A DNA stretch of 14,503 bases from the NCBI GenBank assembly GCA_012520835.1, contig JAAYNN010000052.1, positions 1 through 14,503 on the forward strand, written 5' to 3'. Within the stretch, counting starts at the first letter, position 1, and each line of letters opens with the position of its first letter. Source of the DNA: Dehalococcoidales bacterium (lineage in GTDB: Bacteria > Chloroflexota > Dehalococcoidia > Dehalococcoidales > UBA5627). This document shows positions 1 to 8,700 of this stretch, one piece after another. The notes below the pieces were generated by a model. That model made no database searches and was not told the origin of the DNA. It saw only the letters and a list, made by a program, of their open reading frames with translations. The translations under genes and the position numbers were made by a program.

Positions 1-1
1 C

Positions 2-184
2 CTAAAACGAACATTAACAAGAAATGAAGCATTAAGCCGCAGAATAGAAGCTGAAACCAATGCAAGAATTAGAAATCATTTGAGTAAGAAGATAGAAGAA
101 AAATCGATAAATCAATATAAACAATCCATAGATAATCCCCTTAAAGCACTTATAATAAAAATTAAAAAATTAATCAAATACTAA
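2..184 (+). CDS. 3' end of an unrecognised protein, partial at the left edge
   Basis: An open frame enters from the left edge and runs 60 codons to a TAA at 182-184. The encoded tail is very rich in Lys, Arg, Glu, Ile and Asn, and ends in a basic stretch, KIKKLIKY. No catalytic motif, membrane segment or family signature is visible. The DNA is strikingly A/T-rich (about 27% G+C over the first 180 bases by hand count), unlike the rest of the window, which may indicate acquired DNA. The other two plus frames are closed early by stops, for example TGA at 25-27. It could be the C-terminus of a larger coiled or nucleic-acid-binding protein, or chance. I do not recognise it and infer no function. 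Confidence 0.45.
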   Translation, partial: LKRTLTRNEALSRRIEAETNARIRNHLSKKIEEKSINQYKQSIDNPLKALIIKIKKLIKY

Positions 185-282
185 CTGGCACTAAAATGTT
201 GGGGAAAAAATAGGGGTAGCAAATGAAATTTAGCCATATTGATAAAAAAGAAACTGAAAACAATGTGGGAGTTCAAGATAGT

Positions 283-390
283 GAAGGACCTAAGGCCTAC
301 CGAAGGACATTCAGACTTCTTCGCTTCGCTCAGAGTGACATCCCCATCCCCAGAGGCTTCATCCCGATAAATCGGGATTCCGGCATGACA
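283..390. repeat. Intergenic repeat-like stretch with perfect inverted repeat
   Basis: Directly downstream of ruvA, this stretch carries a perfect 8-bp inverted repeat, ATCCCGAT at 361-368 and ATCGGGAT at 371-378, with a 2-base spacer. Just before it is a segment reading CTTCTTCGCTTCGCTCAGAG (318-337). A direct repeat of GAAGGAC occurs at 283-289 and 302-308. From general knowledge, GAGCGAAGCGAAGAA-type sequences next to CCCGAT hairpins are common as dispersed intergenic repeats in several bacterial lineages. That this copy belongs to such a family is inference. The hairpin has no following T-run on either strand, so it is not a classical intrinsic terminator, although it could still end or stabilise the ruvA transcript. 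Confidence 0.5.
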
Positions 391-404
391 TGGAAAGAAT
401 CGCC

Positions 405-989
405 CTACTTCTGCTCGAAATAACCCAGCGCCAGCTTGATTTTATCTTCCAGGCTTAGAGAAGCATCGTGCGGGAGGCTGGATAAAGCGCGGGTGACCTC
501 CGAGGCAGAGTAGCCCAACGACGAAAGGGCAGCCAGCACATCAGCGTTTTCCTGTGCGATTTCAGCCACCGGCGTCGCCAACATTCCGGTCCCGATTTTA
601 TCTTTCAGTTCGAGGACGATACGGCTGGCGGTTTTCTTGCCGATGCCGGGTATTCCGGTAAGTAAATCGGCATTGCCGGAGGCAATCGCCATAATCAGCT
701 GGTCTGGCTCCATGGCCGAGAGCATTGCCAGCGCCAGTTTCGGGCCGATGCCGGAAACACTGGTGAGGGATTTAAATAATTCCAATTCGGCAGTGGTATT
801 GAAACCGAACAGGGAGATGTTGTCTTCACGCACATGCAGGTGCGTATAAACCTTTATGGTAGAGCCGATGCTCCCCAGCCTGCTGACGCCGGTAGTCGAT
901 AAATGAACCTGGAAACCGACACCCCCGACATTGATAATAGCCCAATCGCTGCCCAATGCTTCCAACTTACCGCTCAGACTGGCTATCAT
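405..989 (-). CDS. ruvA: Holliday junction branch migration protein RuvA
   Basis: RuvA binds four-way DNA junctions as a tetramer and loads the RuvB motor for branch migration during recombinational repair. The 194-residue product matches the family's length (E. coli about 203). It starts with the typical MIASLSGKLE, followed by the OB-fold domain I (about 1-62). Domain II carries two helix-hairpin-helix motifs, visible as SVSGIGPKLA and GIPGIGKKTA. A C-terminal three-helix domain III (about 148-194) would contact RuvB. The ATG overlaps the ruvC stop in an ATGA, and AAGGAG lies about 7 bases upstream inside ruvC, so the two are translationally coupled. The stop is TAG at 405-407. ruvB, often the next gene, is not found in the 404 bases beyond. 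Confidence 0.96.
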   Translation of the reverse strand: MIASLSGKLEALGSDWAIINVGGVGFQVHLSTTGVSRLGSIGSTIKVYTHLHVREDNISLFGFNTTAELELFKSLTSVSGIGPKLALAMLSAMEPDQLIMAIASGNADLLTGIPGIGKKTASRIVLELKDKIGTGMLATPVAEIAQENADVLAALSSLGYSASEVTRALSSLPHDASLSLEDKIKLALGYFEQK

Positions 990-1492
990 TGCTTCTCTCC
1001 TTGCCCGTTTATTATATTATTCAGATGAACAGCCCGCACATGGCAAATCGCCACCGCCAGCGCATCGGCGGCATCGTTCGGCTCGGGTATTTCCGCCAGA
1101 TTAAGCTGCAGCTTTACCATCTGCTGCACCTGTTCCTTGGAACTGGCACCGTAATTTGCGGCGCCCTGCTTGATCTGCGCCGGTGAATACTCATAACACG
1201 GGAGATGGTGCTTGCCGGCTGCCAGAATGGCAATCGCCTGCGCCTTGCCGATCACCAGCGCCGAGCGGATGTTTTTATCCACGAAAGGCTGCTCTACCGC
1301 CACCACATCGGGACGATAATTTTCGATTATTGAGCACAACTCATCGTAAATATAGCACAGACGCTCCCCGAGCGGAGAGCGTTGCTTGCATTTCAGCACA
1401 TTGCAGCAGACAAAGGAGATATTGTCCTCTTCGCTGTCTATAATGCCGTAACCTACTGTGATTGTTCCGGGGTCGATACCCAGTATTCTCAT
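986..1492 (-). CDS. ruvC: Crossover junction endodeoxyribonuclease RuvC
   Basis: RuvC is the dimeric resolvase that nicks Holliday junctions symmetrically after RuvAB branch migration. The 168-residue product (E. coli 173) has the RNase H-like fold signature and all four acidic catalytic residues in place: D7 in RILGIDPG, E67 in VAVEQPF, and D140 and D143 in PNDAADALA. The basic residues K108 (QIKQG) and K119 (SSKEQVQ) match those known to act in DNA binding and catalysis. The ATG at 1492 is preceded by AGAGGG at a very short spacing. It begins 13 bases after the yebC stop and overlaps ruvA by 4 bases, so yebC-ruvC-ruvA should be one transcript. Nothing looks defective. Confidence 0.96.
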   Translation of the reverse strand: MRILGIDPGTITVGYGIIDSEEDNISFVCCNVLKCKQRSPLGERLCYIYDELCSIIENYRPDVVAVEQPFVDKNIRSALVIGKAQAIAILAAGKHHLPCYEYSPAQIKQGAANYGASSKEQVQQMVKLQLNLAEIPEPNDAADALAVAICHVRAVHLNNIINGQGEKQ

Positions 1493-1505
1493 TACCCTCT
1501 ACGGA

Positions 1506-2258
1506 CTATCCCTCGTATTTCTCCATAACCTCGTCTGTAAACTCGACATTACTCCAGACGCTGCGCACATCATCCAGATTTTCCAGCCTGTCTATCAGCT
1601 TCAAAACCGACAGCGATGTCGCTTCATCGAGCTCGAGCATGTTATTGGCAACTTTAGCCAGTTCCGCCGATTTGACGGGTACATCGTTATCCTCCAGCGC
1701 CTTGCGGATGTTTTCCATATCTTCCATGCTGGTATAGATTTCGATATAGTCGGCATCGGCTTCCACATCCTCGGCACCGGCATCGATAGCCATGAGTGAA
1801 ATATCATCGGCGTTCATGCCTTCGACAACTTCAATGCTGATAATCCCCTTCTGTTCGAACTGCCAGTTGACACTGCCGACTTCACCGAGGCTACCGCCGG
1901 CGCGGGTAAAGACGCTTCTTACTTCCTGAATAGTCCTATTGCGGTTATCCGAAAGGACATCTACTAAAAGCGCCGCACCGCCGGGACCATATCCCTCCAG
2001 TACGAATTCATCGATAGTCATACCTTCGAGAGTCCCTGCCCCTCTCTTGATAGCCCTCTCGATATTTTCCGTCGGCATATTGCTATCACGTGCTTTCTGA
2101 ATGCACAGCCTCAGACGCGGATTGCCGGCGGGGTCACTGCCATGTTCGCGTACCGCCAGAATAATTTCACGACTTATTTTGGTAAACAGCTGCCCTCTCC
2201 TGGCATCGGCAGCACCTTTTTGATTTTTTATATTAGCCCACTTGGAATGACCGGACAT
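1506..2258 (-). CDS. yebC: YebC/PmpR (TACO1) family regulatory protein
   Basis: This is a full-length 250-residue YebC-family protein. The diagnostic N-terminus MSGHSKWANIKNQKGAADA is followed by the three-domain layout of the family: an N-terminal helical bundle, then two alpha/beta domains rich in Asp/Glu (for example around ADDISLMAIDAGAEDVEAD). Family members have been described both as DNA-binding transcriptional regulators and, like mitochondrial TACO1, as ribosome-linked translation factors, so the molecular role here is not settled by sequence. Its place directly upstream of ruvC and ruvA is a widely conserved arrangement. A strong ribosome site (AGGAGGAG on the minus strand, 2267-2274) supports the ATG at 2258. 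A candidate promoter lies just beyond at 2298-2326. Confidence 0.95.
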   Translation of the reverse strand: MSGHSKWANIKNQKGAADARRGQLFTKISREIILAVREHGSDPAGNPRLRLCIQKARDSNMPTENIERAIKRGAGTLEGMTIDEFVLEGYGPGGAALLVDVLSDNRNRTIQEVRSVFTRAGGSLGEVGSVNWQFEQKGIISIEVVEGMNADDISLMAIDAGAEDVEADADYIEIYTSMEDMENIRKALEDNDVPVKSAELAKVANNMLELDEATSLSVLKLIDRLENLDDVRSVWSNVEFTDEVMEKYEG

Positions 2259-2297
2259 CTTTTTTACTCCTCCTGCAAGGTTTACATCTTTACTTAA

Positions 2298-2326
2298 ATT
2301 TTATCACTTCTAACGGCTTTGTTGAA
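2298..2326 (-). promoter_or_regulatory. Candidate sigma70-type promoter for yebC-ruvC-ruvA
   Basis: On the minus strand TTCAAC (2326-2321) and TAAAAT (2303-2298) are separated by exactly 17 bases, with a TG two bases before the -10 box as in extended -10 promoters. Transcription would start near 2291, about 33 bases before the yebC ATG and its AGGAGGAG site. It falls in the only gap between acpS and yebC, so the repair cluster may be transcribed independently of acpS. This comes from visual consensus matching only. Confidence 0.45.
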
Positions 2327-2349
2327 CAGGTAAAAAGAATTGATAATAT

Positions 2350-2739
2350 TTAGAGGGGGTTGGGAGGAACCCCGCCGACAGGAAAGAGTTCGCTGACAGC
2401 GCAGGCAACAGCATAGTCGCGGCAGTGGGATAAACTGACATCCAGATTTCGGATACCGCTATGCTGCGCCATCCGTGCGGCGCTGCCGTATAAGTTAACG
2501 TGCGGCTTACCGCCGGCAGCGGAAATTATTTCAATATCACGATAAGCGACCCGCTTTGAACCCAAAACTTTAATAACCGCTTCCTTCCCTGAAAAACGTG
2601 CCGCCAGCGAGGCGGGTCTATTCCCGTAGAGCTGCAATTCGCAATCGGTATAGACTCGGTTAAGAAAGACCTTGCCCCAGCGGGAAACAGCCTTCTCGAT
2701 GCGCTTTATTTCTATGATATCAACACCGACCTGCTGCAT
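2350..2739 (-). CDS. acpS: Holo-[acyl-carrier-protein] synthase
   Basis: AcpS transfers 4'-phosphopantetheine from CoA to the serine of apo-acyl carrier protein, activating it for fatty acid synthesis. The 129-residue product has the family length and both signatures. The N-terminal VGVDIIEIKRI holds the Mg-binding D7, and RFSGKEAVIKVLG (49-61) holds the second metal ligand E53 and the conserved lysines. A third block, LDVSLSHCRDYAVA, matches the C-terminal conserved region. The last residues (VGGVPPNPL) are Pro/Gly-rich and lie over a small G/C stem at 2356-2373. The ATG start gives the canonical N-terminus but has only a weak AAAGAG-like ribosome site. It lies 91 bases upstream of yebC, possibly with its own promoter in the 2740-2970 spacer. 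Confidence 0.94.
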   Translation of the reverse strand: MQQVGVDIIEIKRIEKAVSRWGKVFLNRVYTDCELQLYGNRPASLAARFSGKEAVIKVLGSKRVAYRDIEIISAAGGKPHVNLYGSAARMAQHSGIRNLDVSLSHCRDYAVACAVSELFPVGGVPPNPL

Positions 2740-2970
2740 TTTCTAACTCTTTATTCTAATTATTTTCGCTTGATTCCACTCTTTATGGCTTCCCCGATGC
2801 TTCGGGACTCATCAAAATATCCCATCAGCCGCTCTTCCAAAGTCCCGACTTGCCGGGGAAGGAAGCGGCACCGAATCAATACCCATAGCAATCGTGATTG
2901 CTAAAAACATTAACATATTCTCTAAATATCATATCACATTTATTAACTGTGCCGCTTGAGAGAAAAAAGA
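2740..2970. other. Non-coding spacer with several inverted repeats
   Basis: No reading frame of note is seen between fdhA and acpS. The spacer holds three hairpin-capable elements. CCCGA/TCGGG is at 2793-2806. GCCGCT with AGCGGC at 2828-2833 and 2864-2869 encloses a CCCG/CGGG inner stem. TAGCAATC/GATTGCTA is at 2886-2903. The CCCGA-type stems resemble the repeat-like sequence beyond ruvA at 361-378. None is followed by a T-run in the direction of fdhA transcription, so a terminator for the formate dehydrogenase operon is not clearly identified. The spacer must also supply the acpS upstream region. Confidence 0.5.
2886..2903. repeat. 8-bp perfect inverted repeat in fdhA-acpS spacer
   Basis: TAGCAATC at 2886-2893 and GATTGCTA at 2896-2903 form a perfect dyad with a 2-base spacer (a 7-bp stem if a 4-base loop is assumed). 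On the plus strand it is followed by AAAAACATT; on the minus strand, the direction of fdhA and acpS, it is followed by TGGGTATTG with no T-run. It could be an operator, or a processing or weak stop site between fdhA and acpS. Confidence 0.4.
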
Positions 2971-5640
2971 CTAACGGCGTTGTATTTTTTCGATTCTGAC
3001 AGCACACACCTTGTATTCGGGGGTCTGCGTGACCGGATCCACAGCACAACTGGTTATCATGTTGGTCGGCGTCTCGGCAAAATGGAAGGTCATGTAAACC
3101 ACCCCCGGCGGCACCACCCGCGTTACCTCTACCCCCGCCTGCACTTCTCCGCGCCGGGAAATTACTTTAATGGCATCGTCATCGTTCAGACCGAGGGCGG
3201 AGGCATCAGCCGGATTGATTTGCACCCTTTCCCTGCCCAAAAACCGGTTCAGTCCATCCGTTTTACGCGTCATGGTACCGGTATGGTAATGGAACAGGCG
3301 GCGCCCGGTGGTTAAAAGCAATGGATATTCTGCATCGGGCAGTTCCTCGGATGGACGGTATTTTAAGGGTGTTAATTTGCCCTTGCGGCAGGCAAACTGC
3401 TTTGTATGCAGGATGGGAGTACCGGGATGGTCAAGAGCAGGACATGGCCACTGCAGCCCGCCGTCTTCCAGCCTCTCGTAATTTATACCGCCGAAACAGG
3501 GCGCCAGCGCCGCAATTTCATCCATAATCTCGGACGGGTGCTTATAATCGAAGCCTTTGCCGCCCATTTGCTTGGCTATGCGGCAGATGATCTCCCAGTC
3601 TGCCAGCGACCCACTAACCGGCTCTATAGCCTTTCTGACACGCTGAAAACGCCGCTCGGTGTTGGTAAAGGTGCCGTCTTTTTCGGCAAAAGAAGCCGCC
3701 GGTAAAACAACGTCTGCCAGTTTGGCCGTTTCGGTTAAAAAGATATCCTGCACCACCAGGAAATCCAGCGATGACAGAGCTTTAATGACATGACTGGAAT
3801 TGGGCTGGCTGAGCACCGAGTTCTCGCCGATTATGTAAAGCGCCTTGAAGCTGCCGTCACAGGCTCCGTCGAACATCTGCGGGGTGGTCAAACCCTTTGC
3901 GATGGAAAGGCTGCCGCCCCAGGCCGCTTCGAACTTCTTCTTCGTTTCAGGGGAAGTCGATGACTGGTAGCCGACATAGACATTCGGCAGCGCCCCCATA
4001 TCGCAGGCGCCCTGCACGTTGTTCTGCCCGCGCAGGGGATTGACGCCGCTGCCGCGCTTGCCGATATTGCCGGTAACCATCGCCAGGTTGGCAACGGCAA
4101 TCACATTATCGGTTCCGTGCGAATGCTCAGTGATTCCCAGTGTATAAAGGATGGCGGAGGGATTCCCTGCCGCATACATGCGCGCCGCCGCCATGATTTG
4201 CCCGCGGGGTACGCCTGTAGTCTTCTCCACAAAATCGATATCGTATGCCTTCAGCGATTCCATGAAGGCTTCCGCATTATCGCAGCGTTCGTTTATGAAA
4301 TCGCTGTTGTGCAATTTCTCATCGACGATGATTTTTATCATCCCCATCAGCAGCGCCACGTCGCTGCCCGGATTATGGCGCAGCCAGATATCGGCAAAGC
4401 GCACCAGTTCGATTTCGCGCGGGTCGGCTACTATCAGCCTGGCACCGAGGCGAACTGCCTGTTTGACGTTCATTCCGATAACCGGGTGCGCCTCGGTAAT
4501 ATTGGCGCCGATGGCGAAGATGCAATCCGCTTCCCTGATATCCTCGATGGAATTGGTCATAGCACCGCTGCCGAAGGTTTGCGCCAGCCCGGCCACTGTC
4601 GGGGCATGGCACAACCTGGCGCAGTGGTCGATATTGTTGGTGCCCAGCACCAGCCGGCAGAACTTCTGCGCTATATAATTATCTTCATTGGTACAGCGGG
4701 AGGAAGATATGATTCCCACATGTTCCCTGTCATATGAAGCAAATTTTTCAGCGACAAGACTCAATGCCTCATCCCAGCTTGCCTCGACAAACTTCCCCTT
4801 CTTTTTAATCAGCGGACTTTTCAGCCGTTCCTCGCTGTGAACATAGCCGGCAATGCCGAAGCGCCCCTTGACGCATAATTTGCCGTTATTTGCCCTGCTG
4901 TCGCTGCCCCGCACGGAGACAATTTTTCCGTTGCGGACACCCAGGTACATACCGCAGCCGACGCCGCAATAGGGGCATGTGGTCTCCACTTCGCAGGCAG
5001 GCACTGCCGATTCCTTAAAGCTTAAAGCAGCCGTCGGGCAGCGCACCACGCACTCGCCGCAGGACTGGCAATTGGACTCCATGATGGCTTTATCGCCGAA
5101 GGTGCCGATGCGGCTTTCATAACCGCGGCTGATGACCTCGATGGCATTGTCACATGTTATTTCATCGCAGGTGCGGGTGCACTTCTGGCATAGTATGCAA
5201 TAATTGCGGTCGATGACGAAGAAAGGATTGCTGTCATCTACCGGGATATTCCTGTCGTTTTGGGGCAGCTTACGCTCTTTTATGCCCAGATAAGCCGCTA
5301 CCTTTTGCAGATCGCAGCGCTGGTTTTTAACACATGTCAGGCAATCCAGCGGATGGTCGGCCAGTATCAATTCGATTATATTGCTGCGGACTTCGTCGAT
5401 ATCGGGTGTAGATGTCCTGACGACCATGCCTTCACTGACAGGTGTGGTGCATGAAGTCGACAACCCTTTCTCCCCTGCTATCTCGACAATACACAGACGG
5501 CAGCCGCCGTGCGGCTTCAGGTCGGGCGAATAACACAGGTACGGAATATAAATGCCGTTTTCAAGCGCCGCTTCCAGCACCGTCATACCCGGTCTGGCTT
5601 TGATTATCCGTCCGTCTATATTAATGCTGATTTCGTTCAC
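2971..5640 (-). CDS. fdhA: NAD(P)-linked formate dehydrogenase, catalytic alpha subunit (Cys type)
   Basis: This 889-residue cytosolic molybdo- or tungsto-enzyme is predicted to interconvert formate and CO2. An N-terminal NuoG-like electron wire comes first: a [2Fe-2S] ferredoxin domain (C36, C47, C50, C64), a His-Cys [4Fe-4S] site (H96, C100, C103, C109), and two ferredoxin-type [4Fe-4S] clusters (C148/151/154/158 and C191/194/197/201). The molybdopterin domain follows, with its own [4Fe-4S] (C222, C225, C229, C256). The active-site motif CARLCHAPTVAG places Cys344 (TGC codon) where E. coli FdhF has selenocysteine, followed by the conserved His345. RGQNNVQGACDMG carries the conserved Arg. 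The C-terminal pterin-binding domain starts near 770. There is no Tat signal, so it is soluble. The start is GTG at 5640 with AAAGGA upstream. It lies 133 bases after the NuoF-GltD gene, its likely electron partner. Confidence 0.93.
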   Translation of the reverse strand: MNEISINIDGRIIKARPGMTVLEAALENGIYIPYLCYSPDLKPHGGCRLCIVEIAGEKGLSTSCTTPVSEGMVVRTSTPDIDEVRSNIIELILADHPLDCLTCVKNQRCDLQKVAAYLGIKERKLPQNDRNIPVDDSNPFFVIDRNYCILCQKCTRTCDEITCDNAIEVISRGYESRIGTFGDKAIMESNCQSCGECVVRCPTAALSFKESAVPACEVETTCPYCGVGCGMYLGVRNGKIVSVRGSDSRANNGKLCVKGRFGIAGYVHSEERLKSPLIKKKGKFVEASWDEALSLVAEKFASYDREHVGIISSSRCTNEDNYIAQKFCRLVLGTNNIDHCARLCHAPTVAGLAQTFGSGAMTNSIEDIREADCIFAIGANITEAHPVIGMNVKQAVRLGARLIVADPREIELVRFADIWLRHNPGSDVALLMGMIKIIVDEKLHNSDFINERCDNAEAFMESLKAYDIDFVEKTTGVPRGQIMAAARMYAAGNPSAILYTLGITEHSHGTDNVIAVANLAMVTGNIGKRGSGVNPLRGQNNVQGACDMGALPNVYVGYQSSTSPETKKKFEAAWGGSLSIAKGLTTPQMFDGACDGSFKALYIIGENSVLSQPNSSHVIKALSSLDFLVVQDIFLTETAKLADVVLPAASFAEKDGTFTNTERRFQRVRKAIEPVSGSLADWEIICRIAKQMGGKGFDYKHPSEIMDEIAALAPCFGGINYERLEDGGLQWPCPALDHPGTPILHTKQFACRKGKLTPLKYRPSEELPDAEYPLLLTTGRRLFHYHTGTMTRKTDGLNRFLGRERVQINPADASALGLNDDDAIKVISRRGEVQAGVEVTRVVPPGVVYMTFHFAETPTNMITSCAVDPVTQTPEYKVCAVRIEKIQRR

Positions 5641-5773
5641 TGATGATTATTCCTTTTCAGTCACCGATACTCACCGGATAGCAAAACAATTTGAATTATT
5701 GACCTCTCCTCTAACCCCTCTACGATACCTCTTCATCACCCCGCCTGCCATTTATGCTATATCCAACCGATAA
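5641..5773 (-). other. Spacer between the NuoF-GltD gene and fdhA
   Basis: This 133-base gap is the only sizeable break within the formate dehydrogenase operon. It contains the fdhA ribosome site (AAAGGA on the minus strand, about 5650-5655) and a purine-rich stretch on the minus strand near 5703-5735. I saw no strong stem followed by a T-run and no convincing -35/-10 pair, so read-through from the upstream gene is the simplest reading. Confidence 0.4.
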
Positions 5774-8700
5774 TTATTGTTCAAGGTCGCACCTTAAACA
5801 GCGGCACGCCTCTTCTTCGGCAATCTCCTGATCGTAGCCCAGTTCCACCTGGGAAAAATTCTCTATTCTGCCGGCTGCCGGCATCACCGGCGAAACCTGC
5901 CTCGGCAACTCCGAGGGGTCGCATAATACCGAATTGTCTTCGGCAGACGCCAGTACTTCATCGATTACACCGCTGCCTCCCAGGTAGATATCAATCGATC
6001 TGGCAGCCTGCCTGCCGTGGGCAATGGCTTCAATCACGGAGGAAGGGCCTAAAACGGCATCGCCTCCGGCAAAAACCCCCGGCTTATCGGTTGCCAGCGT
6101 AAAATTATTCACCGCTATAAATCCGTCTTCAGCTGTATCCAGCCCGAATCTGTCCGGAATACGCAGACGCTGCCCGATGGAGGCAATCACGCTGTCGAGC
6201 TTCAGCGTAAACTCACTGCCTTCCACCGCAACCGAGCGATGGCGGCCTGAGGCATCGATATCGCCCTTTGCCATGCGAATGCATTCCAGCGTTATACCGT
6301 CATCTTCATTGATAACCTGACTAGGCATTGCCATTTCCAGTATGTGAATACCCTCAGCCAGCGCCTTCTCGATTTCCTCGCGGCCGGCCGGCATGTCCTC
6401 ACGACTGCGGCGATAAATAATGGTAACATCCTTTGCACCCAGCCTCCTGGCGGTACGCGCCACATCGATGGCAGCATGCCCGCCGCCGATTACCCCCACC
6501 CGGTCGCCGGGCGATGCAGCTTTGCCCATATTGACCTCTCTTAAGAAAGCCAATCGGTCGATGAAGCGGTGGTCTTCCTCCCCGCTGATGCCAATTTTAA
6601 GGTCGTTCTGCGCACCGATGGCTACGAAAACGGCATTGTATCCGGATTCGAAAAGGCTCTGGACATTGTAGATTTCAGTATTTGTTTTAATAGTTACACC
6701 GCTATTTTCAATTTCTGCTATATCGGCATCCAGTGTTTCTTTCGGCAAACGGTAATCCGGAATTGCCATGCGCAGCATTCCGCCGGCCTGGCGTTGTGAT
6801 TCATATACGGTCACAGAATGCCCCAGCCTTGCCAGGTAGTAAGCGGCAGTCAGACCGGCAGGTCCCGAACCGATAACAGCCACTCTCTTGCCTGTAGAAG
6901 ATGCCTTTTGCAGGCGGCTCTTCCATAAATCGCCGCCATATTCGACGGCATAGCGTTTCAGTTCGCGGATGGAAACCGCTTCATCAAGCTGTGCCCGCCG
7001 GCACCGCGATTCGCAGGGATGAAAACAGACCAGCCCGCAGACCGCCGGGAAGGGAATCTTTTCACGGATGACCGCCAGCGCTTCCTGCGGCTGCCCTTTT
7101 TGTATAAAGCGTATATAGCGCGGCACATCGATTTCAGCCGGGCAGGTATGGATACAGGGAGCCTTTACCAGCCCGCGGCAGACCGCGGCACGGCAATGTT
7201 TCTTCAGAATATGCTCCTCGTATTCATCGCGGAAATAACGCAGCGTGGTTAAAACAGTGTTCGGAGCCGATTGGCCAAGTCCGCACAGGGAACCCTTTTT
7301 GACCGTTTTTGCCAGTTCCAGCAGCAGGTCGATATCGGCCATTCTGCCCTCGCCGCCGCAGATGCGTTCCAGTATATCCAGCATCTGCTTTGTACCCAGG
7401 CGGCAGGGGGCACATTTGCCGCATGATTCGGATTGGGTAAAGGATAGAAAATAACGTGCGATATCCACCATGCAGGTGTCTTCATCCATTACCACCATGC
7501 CACCCGAACCCAGGCTGGCGCCGGCTTTTGCCAGCGCATCGAAATCGACCGGCGTCTTGAGCAGAGCAGCCGGCAGGCAGGCTTCCCCAGGCCCCCCCAC
7601 CTGCACCGCTTTAAAGCGTCTGCCGCCCGGAACACCGCCGCCGATATCGAAAATTACCTCGCGCAGTGTCGTCCCCATGGGGACTTCTATCAGACCGACG
7701 TTGGTGATTTTGCCAGATAGCGCCAGCACGGCTGTGCCGCTGTTGTTTTTACTGCCTGTCTGCAGGTAACATGCGGCACCCCGAGATATAATAACCGCTA
7801 TATTAGCCAGTGTTTTTACATTATTGATAACTGTCGGTTTGCCCCACAGGCCGGCCTGCGCCGGATAAGGCGGACGTGAATGCGGAACGCCCCTCCTGCC
7901 TTCGATTGAGGCTATAATGGCTGTTTCTTCACCGCAGACGTAAGCCCCCATTCCTTCGACAATACGGATACTGAAATTGAACCCGGAAGCGAGGATATTT
8001 TCACCGAGGTAGCCCTTCCGGAGGGCTGCCTCAATCGCCAATCCGAGGCGCTTAACGGCCAGTATATATTCCTGCCTGATATAAATAAACCCGCAGGAAG
8101 CTCCGACAGCATAAGCGGCGATAATCAGCCCCTCGATTACAGAATGAGGGTCGGCTTCTATCAGGCTGCGGTCCATAAAAGCGCCCGGGTCTCCTTCATC
8201 GGCGTTACAGATTACATATTTGGGAGAGCCGGCGGCATTACGGCAGGCTTCCCACTTGAAAGCAGTCGGAAAGCCGCCCCCACCCCTGCCCCGCAGCCCG
8301 GCCTTTTTTACTTCTTCGATAACCTGCTGCGGAGTCAGTTCCGAGAGGACTTTCGATAGTGCCCGGTAGCCGCCGGCGGATTCATAGTCCTCGATTTTCT
8401 CGGGATTAATCCGCCCGCAGTTGCGCATGATGACGCGCTTCTGCTTCTTATAGATCGCGATATCGCGGTAACAGGGAACAGCCGCCCCGCTTAAAGGGTC
8501 ACGGTAAAATAACGCTGAAACAGGCTCTCCCTGCACCAGATGGGAGCGGATAATCTCCGAGACACAGTCAAGAGTAACTCGCGTATATAGTATTCCCTCA
8601 GGTTCGATAACAACGACCGGGCCCTGCGCACAGAAGCCATGACAGCCGGTAAAATCCACTTTAACATCGCTAATCCCCTGTTCGGCAATGCCCTTTTCAA

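Noticed and set aside
223..423. 66-codon plus-strand reading frame with a GGGG-containing upstream stretch
   Set aside because: Its second half lies over the repeat-like hairpin segment and runs into the ruvA 3' end. The translation has no recognisable motif. At most the first 25 codons could be the remains of an A/T-rich gene start.
2356..2373. GGGGTT/AACCCC stem at the end of acpS as an intrinsic terminator
   Set aside because: It lies inside the coding region and is followed on the minus strand by CTCTAAATATT with no T-run, so it does not meet terminator criteria.
4609..4611. Possible selenocysteine codon in fdhA
   Set aside because: The codon reads TGC, not TGA, so no selenocysteine insertion is needed.
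4117..4737. 206-codon plus-strand frame inside fdhA
   Set aside because: It lies wholly antisense to the molybdopterin domain of fdhA and encodes a sequence without motifs.
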